A stretch of 64,000 bases of DNA from Acanthosoma haemorrhoidale (taxonomy: Eukaryota; Arthropoda; Insecta; Hemiptera; Acanthosomatidae), in assembly GCA_930367205.1 (NCBI GenBank), contig OV884014.1, positions 78,657,104 through 78,721,103 of the forward strand, written 5' to 3'. Below the pieces are notes generated by a model that was given only the letters and a program-made list of their open reading frames with translations, made no database searches and was not told the origin of the DNA. Shown here piece after piece: positions 55,377 through 64,000 of the stretch. A program made the translations under genes and the position numbers. Position 1 is the stretch's first letter. Each line of letters begins with the position of its first letter.

Positions 55377-57321
55377 CTGCAACACAACAGCAAATGTTAA
55401 GATAACCAACATAACTCTTACTATGCTAATTCCTGTCAATAAACAAACAATATCATAAAGCTAATTTCTCTTTTAAGTGGGGGGGGGGTATTTAATACGA
55501 TCAAATTCACTTGCAACTGTACCCTACATACTTATTTAAAAGTGTTCAGTAGTCCATTCTGTGGCACACATTGGGTGTATGATAATGCCAGTGATCTTAG
55601 TTTACCCTCGTGTTCTCTTACACCAAGCAGAAATGGTAAAATTAAAACTGACTGTTTGAAATATATTAGAGATTTCTACTCAAACATGCCCTTTCGTAAA
55701 GTAGTGCCCAAGTACACCTTACAAACAAATCCTCAATTGTTGTAAATGAAAACACATAAGTCAATAATAAAACCAAAAAAATGGTTAAAACGACTGCTCA
55801 CACGTGACATTGCTTGTGGCGGAAGGACGGATCTACAGCTGGTTAAAATAGTTCATGGTTCGATTGCGCTGTCCTAAATATGGTGACGCGGTGTTTATAG
55901 GAGCAGTTTATAACTATTATTACGTTATACTGTGTTGATAGCATTTCCAATTGTCAGGCCAAACCGGAGAGGCTATAATTTTAGACAAGTAATCTCAAAC
56001 CTATCTTTAACGGTTTTCGATCTAGTCAGTACATTTTCCGATAGCGTTGCTTGAAAATTATTCAAACTTCGGAAATTTTAACGATATATTCCAAAACATC
56101 TCGGCATGTTTCTTTTTTTATCTAAATGTATTAGCTACGAACAATTACAAGCAATTTTCAGCCAATCGAGGCGGATCAACTAATAAAGATACAAAAGTAT
56201 TTATGCTCAACAATAGCAGTTATTTTTAAGAAACTCCGTATGGTGTCTTCGACGCAGACATTCTCTCTCTCTCTGAGACCGCGAGAGTTGATTTATAATT
56301 TCCAATTTTTGGCAATACTTATTATTGCTTTTTTAAAACTTTGTAGTAAACGATTTACTATTGTATAAATGCGATAAAAAAAAAGATCCTCTGTGTACCT
56401 GTCATCGAAATCGTCATCTAGACAGACCGTTACCATTCACATTTCATACCAACTAATAACAGATCATACCAACTAATAACAGATAAACCAAAAAAGAACT
56501 TTTACAGGTTTCCGTATTTCAAAACAACATCTCTGCTCAACCTTAAAAACAAAACTACGAGCTACAAATCAATCAGCTCAGAAAATTTATGTTTAAATTT
56601 GTGTGGAGTTGGAAATGCAATTTACCGTTTTTTATTTATTTAGTTTACATATACTTGATAAAAATGAGCTCATAATTAATGTAAAAACAATTTTGGAAAA
56701 AAATACTACTAATCCTTGGACTAACTATTGTTGATTTCTTTACTTTTGTATTACTGCACTTTCGTACTTACTCTAATTTAAGGCAAAGAAAGCGGGTTTA
56801 CTGTAAATTGCCCCCCTTTTCCAATTGGCCGAAAGACTAAATGTTTAGAACAGTTTTAGTAAGGGCGGGAATGAGCTTTTGCAACATTGGTTCATTATTG
56901 TTAAATGCCAAGGTTCCAGGGGGCGATTCCGACCTCAGAATGCATGTAATAGCTACGCTTATTATTTTTGATTTTATTTTTCTGTAAGGCTCTGCTAAAA
57001 TACCGCATCTTCACGGGCCGGTGAGTTTAAACATCGCCGAAGGCCCGCTTTTGTGCATTTGGACATTTTCGGCTGTTGCGCAATAAAAGCCGTTTACCAA
57101 CAGTTCCCAAGGTGTGACTTACGCATTTGTTCTCCGTCTAATGTAATTTTCGTCGACAGGAATAAACAATTGCCGATGTCACAATATTTTTCTTTTATTC
57201 ACTCCTTATTCGACTTATAGTGAACAGTAATTGCCCTATTATCTTCGATACCCAATCAGAAATGTTAGATAAATTGAGTACAAGGGTCTGTAGGGAGATG
57301 GTCGGCTAAGGCTGATAAAGA
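55377..57321. other. upstream flank of Oatp, no exon identified
   Basis: The acceptor at 55377 implies a 5' non-coding exon further upstream on the minus strand, but none is certain here. A small direct duplication (ACCAACTAATAACAGAT) occurs twice at about 56447-56484. No other feature was recognised. Confidence 0.4.
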
Positions 57322-57905
57322 GTTGTCAGGTTTTCATCAAATTTATTAATGTACAACATTCAGACCTCAATAACAAGAAAAGAAAGCAGCTGCTAAATAA
57401 GGTTGATACTAATTAGCTACAAAAGTTAAGTAAAAATGAATACAAACCTAATGAGGTAGATGCAAGAACAGCGAGAGTAGCTAATTATCTTAATATGTAA
57501 ACTGTCGATAGCTTTAAATCACAATAAATATATACATAAAATCATGTGCCACAACATAATTTAGCATTAACTTAATTACTTTCTTTAACACACGACTGTT
57601 GTCCCCCGTTTGCTAGTATTACCTACTTTATTTGTTATACATATTTTATAACAAATTAACAGATTTTGTTTTATCCGTGTATTTCACATATACCTACCTG
57701 ATTTATCTATTTTTTATATTGTGGCAATTCAAATACGAGAGCTGTAACATACCTACCTCATTAGGTTTGTATTATTTGTTATCTACAATTGTATCCCCAG
57801 TCGTGCTTAATAGCTACTTTATAGTCTTGTTATCAGGACCTGATGCAGACATTCATAGTATGCCGAAACGTTGTTCATTAATAAATTTGATGAAAACCTA
57901 ACAAC
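57322..57905. mobile_element. MITE/foldback-type element with nested inverted repeats
   Basis: The end at 57322-57356 (GTTGTCAGGTTTTCATCAAA) is inverted at 57870-57905 with few mismatches. A second inverted pair lies inside: ATACAAACCTAATGAGGTAG at about 57440-57460 and its reverse complement at about 57750-57770. No transposase is present. The right part carries CCTGATG and CCGAAACG around a small hairpin, resembling a damaged hammerhead ribozyme core. Confidence 0.6.
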
Positions 57906-57963
57906 TCTCTTTGATCAACTTGACCGCCTTCAATCTCACAACAAATTCTTCGACTCATTCTTG

Positions 57964-58916
57964 CAGGGTGTTACGTAAAAAGTCCGAAACTTAAGGAAGT
58001 GATAGTAGGTCTCAAATGCAACAGAAGATTTTATTTGGGCAATTCCGAAGTCAATTAAAATTTAGTGTATTTTTAAGGTTGTCATTTTTTTTGTTGAATA
58101 TGAACCGACATCTAAAAAACTATTTAAGCTAGGTATTTCAGAATTCCTTCCAAAACAAGTCTCGTGGAAACCATTTGCGGGGTATTTCAAGGGGCTAAGT
58201 TACGCAAAGTTCTGTTTTTCGTAAAATCGTCGATTATTATTTTTATCAGCCTCCTACTAACACTATAGATTTCTAACATTTAGAAAAACTTCCTTGTTTA
58301 ATAAACTTTAAGTCTATGTTGATTAAGTTGAGGTCTGTAAAAGAATAAGCTGCGATTCACCTTCAGTTTTGTAAAAACAATTATGTGATGTGAAACCCTG
58401 TCTCCTCAAAATACCATATAAATCAGTTAATATCATAAGGGTCAATTCCCATAATTGAGATATGTGTAAATGATAATTTTGAAATATTCATTTTTTGAAA
58501 AAGCAGCATTCATTCGAAGACTAGTTCGAAAATGTAACGAAATGAGAATTAAGGAGGCAGAGGTGGCAGCAGCCGTGTTGGAAAGGAATGTATTGTAATT
58601 ATTTTTGGTGAATGCATTGTTACTTTGAAAAGACAGAGTTTTTATATCACATAATTGTTTTATTTTAGCTTGGAGGGGAATCCAAGCTTATTATGTGACA
58701 TACCTCAACTAAATTAACGTGGACTTAAAGTTTATTAAACAAGGAAGTTTTTATAAACTTGGGAATCTGTAGTCTGGTAGAAGGCTGTTAAAATAAATTT
58801 TATCCATATAATATATTATTAATAATTTATATAATTTATTAATATATTATAAATAAATCCATGATTTTACAAAAAATAGAACATTGTGTTTCTAACATCA
58901 TTTACGTTACACCCTG
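57964..58916. mobile_element. non-autonomous DNA transposon with 16-bp terminal repeats
   Basis: The left end CAGGGTGTTACGTAAA and the right end, read in reverse complement, CAGGGTGTAACGTAAA differ at one base. A second inverted pair of about 50 bases lies inside, at about 58284-58333 (AACTTCCTTGTTTAATAAAC) and 58703-58752. An AT-rich palindrome is near 58800-58860. No transposase-coding sequence is present. Confidence 0.6.
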
Positions 58917-58973
58917 TATAATCGTTTGAAAATCTTATATTAATCAGAGCGACGAGATTGGGCACTTTAATTT

Positions 58974-59462
58974 GTGGATTTGTGGATCCGACATACCTCT
59001 TTCGAGAGGTTGAAGAACGCTGACCCGCACCCGTTGCTTGGTGTGCCGTCGGTGGGTGAGTTCATCCGCCGGAGACCCATTAAGTTTTTTGACTCGTTGC
59101 AGCACCTGACAAACCCAGTGTTTAACACTATGACCCCACCACCCCTCCCGCATCGATGGCAACAGACTGTCGGGGGAAAATTAGGATAAGAATTAGTATG
59201 TAAGTTAGTTTTAAGGTTGATCAAAAAGGTGAGCCCCATCACCTTTATTAGTCAGTTTAGTCCAGCCACCTATAATGTATATCATTGTACTTGTTTATTC
59301 ATTATATAATTTTTATAAAATAACAAAACCTGTATATAATGTAGCGATGCGACAGGAAATACAAAATAATTTGTAATTAGATTCACCTGAGGATCTATAA
59401 TTTTATATAATTATCTGGAAATTTAAAGGGGATATGAAAGGGAAAAAAAAAAAAAAAAAAAA
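58974..59462 (+). mobile_element. Jockey-type LINE 3' end (family J2, copy e) with poly(A) and target-site duplication
   Basis: An exact 13-bp direct repeat, GGCACTTTAATTT, flanks it at 58961-58973 and 59463-59475. The coding end reads HTSFERLKNADPHPLLGV, VGEFIRRRPIKFFDSLQHL and NPVFNTMTPPPLPHRWQQTV before a stop at about 59187-59189. This is the C-terminus of a Jockey-clade ORF2. The 3' untranslated region follows, ending in a 20-base poly(A). It is the best copy of the family in the window and served as its reference. Confidence 0.85.
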
Positions 59463-59475
59463 GGCACTTTAATTT

Positions 59476-62400
59476 AAATTGGCACTCAAAATAAAATTAC
59501 ATAAAAGTATATTTTTTTTTAAATAGTAAGAAATAAATTAATGTTATTTGATCATGTTTTATGGATATGACTATATTTTTAATGTTTTTCATTTCATATG
59601 CTCTACCTTGAACTTATACAAAAACAGACACACTGTCGAACACATAAGGTTTTCTGGTTTAGAAAATAATCAACAAAACCATAAAACAAAAACACTCATC
59701 CTTGTAACTATCTACTGTCTATCTTACCTTACCGTCCGATTCATATCACTAACTCCGAACACATAATTACATTCAACGTTTTCAAGTGCTTCCGTAATAA
59801 AGAAAAACATAAAAAAAAATACAACTGAAGGTCTCAGGAGATCGAAACAAATATTCTTGTAGTTATAAATACACAATTTTATTTATAAAATATATCATTA
59901 AATTTATTGAAATCGTATGTGTTTCATTATATCTAATGGCGCCAATACATCACACATGTGACGCCTGCCAACGACTAAACTACAAAGCCAACTCAAAGAA
60001 GGACAATCAACTCTGACAAGTTTTCTAAAACGGCCGCCACTGATGTCAAACATGGGTATTCGATAAAAAAGCGTGTGACTTTTAATTAACGACTCTAGAA
60101 GTGCAATTAAAACTCGCAGCTGCCCTATGCAAGTATATTAGCCTATAAATAATTAAACATGTTATAATTCTTCATGAAGCTGTAATGGTCTCACATAGGG
60201 AATTATCTCTGTTTTAATTAATTTAACACTATTATTACAAAAACATCACACGATGTCTTGCCACGTTTTCTTTATGCTATACCATAGATTAATACAATAT
60301 ATATTTTTTTAATTTATACATGTTTAAATACTGAATGACGAATTCACAAACGGTCAGGGGTCCTTGATGATTGAAGTCTTGATAGGTTAACAAGCAAAAA
60401 AATACAAAGAAGGTTAATATAAATAATGTTCTGCGAATTCTGATCAGGCTCGAAGTACAAAACACTGTTTTTTTTTTTTTGTTTGTTTTTATTTAACTCA
60501 TTTGAGAAACCCGAAGTTGATTTTCTGCTAAATTCGGACATGGGCCTGTAACCATTCGCTCTCTTAACTTAAACTTAAACGCTATCTGTGATCATGTGGA
60601 AATCGAATTTTCTTTGACGAACATTTTTTTTTTCATCGTCACGAAAAATCAGAACATTGTCCTAAATATTTATGCATAGGACACATAAATTTTATATTCT
60701 AAAACGTCTGTTTTATATGCTTTCGTACTTGGCGAAGTTTTTTGACTATTCAGTAAAAATGTGTCAACAACCTTCATTTGCCTTGGATTTGCTATCAAGT
60801 CTTCATCCAAAACATGATGCTTTATAACATTTGTTTAAAAAAAAATGTTATAAACATCAACGAATAAAAATTTGATGATTAATATGTTATTAGACGTTGT
60901 CAAATAAGACGTCTAAAGATGCTAATTTTGAACTAAGCTCTCTCAATTTAAAATTTATATCTTTGGGCAGATTGGTTTTTATTATTATCAACTCGTAACC
61001 CACAACAATCGTTCCAGTAACATGAAAACATTGCTGGCTTTAAATTACGTATTAAATCCTAATTAAATTCTTTTGGTTCTATAATTTATATTATTAATTT
61101 ATTTGAGTAATTCGTTGTTCAATTATATCCCAAAATATCTTTGCATTTCATTGACTATTGATGTCCGAAGAAAAACTCGTGATTACAGGTATTTTACGCC
61201 ACTGATGGAAAAAAAGATCTGCAGCGCATTGGTACCAACAATAAACACTTTATTTACTTTAAACAATATATTTTAGTCAACAATAAAGGCATATATGTGT
61301 CGCGTAGAATGAGCTCAAGTAGACTGGTCAGCAAAGTTTATATTGGGTTACTTGTTGGGTTTACCTGCGCACAGAGGAAGGGTAAAAGCGTTTTGATTGT
61401 TCCTTAGGTTAGGTTGTGCCGAAGGGCCTGGTACTCTTTCAGGTCCCGTTCTCAGGTGTTCGTTCGTGTCGACGTTTCTATCATCCCTTCAGGTATCCAA
61501 GCTAATCCGACTTCCGCGGATTCAAATGGTACAATCTTGCCTACAGGAAGAATATTGTCAATGTTTACTTCCTTGATTTTTTGGATAAACGTCTATTGTT
61601 TGGATAAAGCCTATCCTTATAGCCGATACCTCGATCAAGTCACCCTTTAAGAGTTTAAGACTGGGGATTTGACTTCTTTAATTTATGAAATAAACTAGTT
61701 TCATTTCAAAGTTATTTAATAATACTAGGATATTCTGAACACTTGATATTTACTTTGCAGTCATCCTCTCTATGTCCCGTTCATAGAGGATATCTTTAAA
61801 ATTGAAAACAGGCAGTGATGAATGACTAATCGATTGTAATGAGCCAGCCTGAAGGTAATAGCAACACGGACGTTCCCGAACGAGCCCTCAACACTCCTGG
61901 CTAGCGGCGAGACTAATTCTTCCTATAAGGGGGGGCGTCATTGGCAGCGATTCGACACTCCAATTCAAGTTCATTAACAACGTCGAAATGTCAATTGCGA
62001 TCCATTACTTGTGATTGTTAGCGAAAACGGGCTCTCCTAGAAAGTAATAGGCCACTTGCTCAACTACCAGGAGAATGTTTTTTGTTTTTTTTCTAAGTAT
62101 CGTGATGGCCATTAGTGAAAATTATAGGGACAGGAAAAACCTGATCCGACCGAGACACTGTGTCTCTTAATATAATTCAAACCTACTCTATACCAGCTTT
62201 CATTTTTTTTTTAATATATTCTAATTACCGGCCTATATAAGATTGGAACCTCTAAAGAGCCAGCAAAGAATCAATCAGAACCAACCCCCACGTACACTCA
62301 AGGAGGAATTCTGTACACAGTTTGTCCTCGCCCCTCGAAGAAAAAAAATGATAATGCCACTCTTAACTGGTTATGTCGTAGTAAACGTTGAAGGGTGGCC

Positions 62401-63305
62401 TCAAAGATTGCTTTTTCATCATATCAAACATTATTTTTTTGCTTACTGAAATTTCCATTCATCAATTATAAACTGTATTCATTTTATTAAATGTTCATAA
62501 ACTAAACTGAGGTGATCATCATCTTCATAACCCCTCCATTGTGATGGTGACGTTTTTAAAAACTATCGTATTAGCATATTGGCCAATTGATTTGAGGGAC
62601 AAATGCACGATGGTTGCGTGATGGTTAAGTAGAAAGTTCTTGTTTGGAAGTAAAGCCGATAACTTCAGACTAGGCGAGGAATCCTTTAATACAGATATCC
62701 AGTTGACAATGGAAATCATACCAGTCTGTATGTTCTTAGGAAAGTAATGTGATGATTTTTTTTTTTTTAGGGTTTCGTTGATTTTTTGAAAACAAAAAAC
62801 CTTCATTCATTCAAACCTTCACCGGTGTATATGTCTGTCTTCTTCAATGGAATCCTCCGTTTTTTGAAAATTTACTTTGAGATTCACTCTTACATTGAGA
62901 ACACATGAAAAAACATATATCTCCTTAAAACCTGTCCTTAATAAACTAATCACTTTATAATTAAAACGAATATTTTTTCTATAATTTTGAATGGGAGGTA
63001 TCTCACTACAGCTACGTGTAGTTTTTGTTTTGTTATTTCAAAACGTAATTACAAAAACGTCATTAACCACAGGCAACTTTACTTAGAACAGTGTTTTTTT
63101 TTTGTGGTATGAAATTTATAATTTAGGAATGGGTGAATTATATTTTTTAATTGAGTATTTTTGATACTCCTTAATTGCTATTAAGACGGAATTTTAAAAA
63201 TCATTATGATTATTTACTGAGGCAATGAATATTTCTACTACTTCCAATTTATGTTGACGTTTAAAGATTCACTCATTATATTTTTAAGAAAATTGTTATT
63301 TCATT
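59476..63305. other. intergenic, no gene recognised
   Basis: Short ORFs (59548-59766, 60344-60541, 61414-61650, 62243-62449, 62525-62806) show no domain. On the minus strand a strong splice donor (TGCGCAG|GTAAAC) ends at about 61365 and could close a 5' non-coding exon of Oatp. This is a guess without other support. Confidence 0.35.
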
Positions 63306-63759
63306 CTATTTGGATTCTGGTTCTATACCTTTTTTAAAGGTCACTAAATTTTGGCGATTTGGCTCCTTTGGTTTATTTTTTATAAAATTATTTGGTTCGG
63401 CGCGATCGTTTGTCCTCGTTTTAATGACAATACATTTATTTGTAACCGGTTCTTCAATTATTTTTCCTTTATTTCCAATATTTAGAACCTCTAAATTTTC
63501 ATTATCACTTTAATTTAACTTTGTGGTTGAATCAGATTCAACAAGTTTTGGTTCATACATTGATTTATATTTTTTTCAAGTTTTTTGGCTTTTTTATTGA
63601 AATTTTCTTCAAATATTTATCAAATTCTTCGTTTAATTTGTCAAGGTTTTGTTCTAATTTATCGATTAGTTGTTTAAAAAGAGTTTTTAATTGTGATTTT
63701 CCTGAGCTAACACCATCATTTCTGGACGTAACCAATTCAAGTGGGGTTTTAAGAAGCAA
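63306..63759 (-). pseudogene. gag-like retroelement remnant
   Basis: On the minus strand two adjacent open stretches read SGKSQLKTLFKQLIDKLEQN then LDKLNEEFDKYLKKISIKK, and later EPVTNKCIVIKTRTNDRAEP then NRQNLVTFKKGIEPESK before a stop. The Leu/Lys/Glu coiled-coil style recalls the gag-like ORF at 46736-47620, though no direct sequence match is claimed. A frameshift separates the pieces. It could also be chance coding in AT-rich DNA. Confidence 0.3.
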
Positions 63760-64000
63760 AGGGACGTTCGTATATATTTATTCTCCCCGTTACAATAATA
63801 AAATCAAATTGTGAGTCCTTGATACTTTGATGTTGATAATAATTTAACCATCATCATGAAAATAAAGAATAACAATTAAGTGGGTTATAACAGTAAAGAT
63901 CTGGACAGCCTGATTATATGTTCCGGTTTTCACCAAACTCTAAATCTACATGTGTCTGTCATAAAAAAATGAAGAGGAGCTAAAAATATGTTTGTGTTTC

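Noticed and set aside
54219..55439. Start at MTGISIVRVML upstream of the transporter
   Set aside because: The stretch before MAGTNGE ends in a splice acceptor (GTTGCAG|ATG) and reads as intron; OATP proteins do not need a signal peptide there.

Overview
The window is AT-rich eukaryotic DNA that reads as an insect nuclear genome. It has spliced genes with GT-AG introns, a nuclear tRNA-Leu, mariner DNA transposons, Jockey-type and LOA-type LINEs and an LTR retrotransposon. A hemipteran is plausible but cannot be fixed from the sequence alone. No bacterial, phage or CRISPR features are visible.

Layout. 1-10.2 kb: transposon graveyard. A mariner terminal repeat sits at the left edge, followed by a mariner carrying a nested LINE (1571-3520), an internally deleted mariner with both terminal repeats (6833-7798) and truncated Jockey tails. 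10.27-15.99 kb (+): a three-exon gene for a 184-residue secreted protein of unknown function. 18.1-22.6 kb: a LOA-clade LINE with an intact 1199-residue endonuclease/reverse transcriptase/RNase H ORF, sitting at the edge of a 62-bp tandem repeat. 23.2 kb: tRNA-Leu(CAG). 23.78-24.52 kb: an inverted repeat of two 287-bp arms that look identical. 28.79-33.02 kb (+): a two-exon gene for a 122-residue glycine-rich secreted protein. 38.93-55.38 kb (-): a complete seven-exon coding region for a 669-residue organic anion transporter (OATP/SLCO family). Its introns hold a young gag-only LTR element, a decayed transposon protein and a LINE fragment. 55.4-64 kb: no recognised gene, two palindromic MITE-like elements, a LINE tail with clear target-site duplication and a gag-like remnant.

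The three host genes were assembled by matching splice sites and intron phase. In each case the exons join to an exact multiple of three with one terminal stop. The two small + strand genes share a design: a TATA box, a signal-peptide exon and a phase-1 intron with the same ACG|GTCAGT donor. They may belong to one class of secreted or extracellular proteins, but no function is assigned. The transporter is an independent housekeeping or physiological gene on the other strand.

I did not find a convincing new multi-gene system. The items most worth following are the long hairpin at 23.8-24.5 kb, the LOA element at the minisatellite edge, the secreted protein at 10.3-16.0 kb and the gag-only LTR element.
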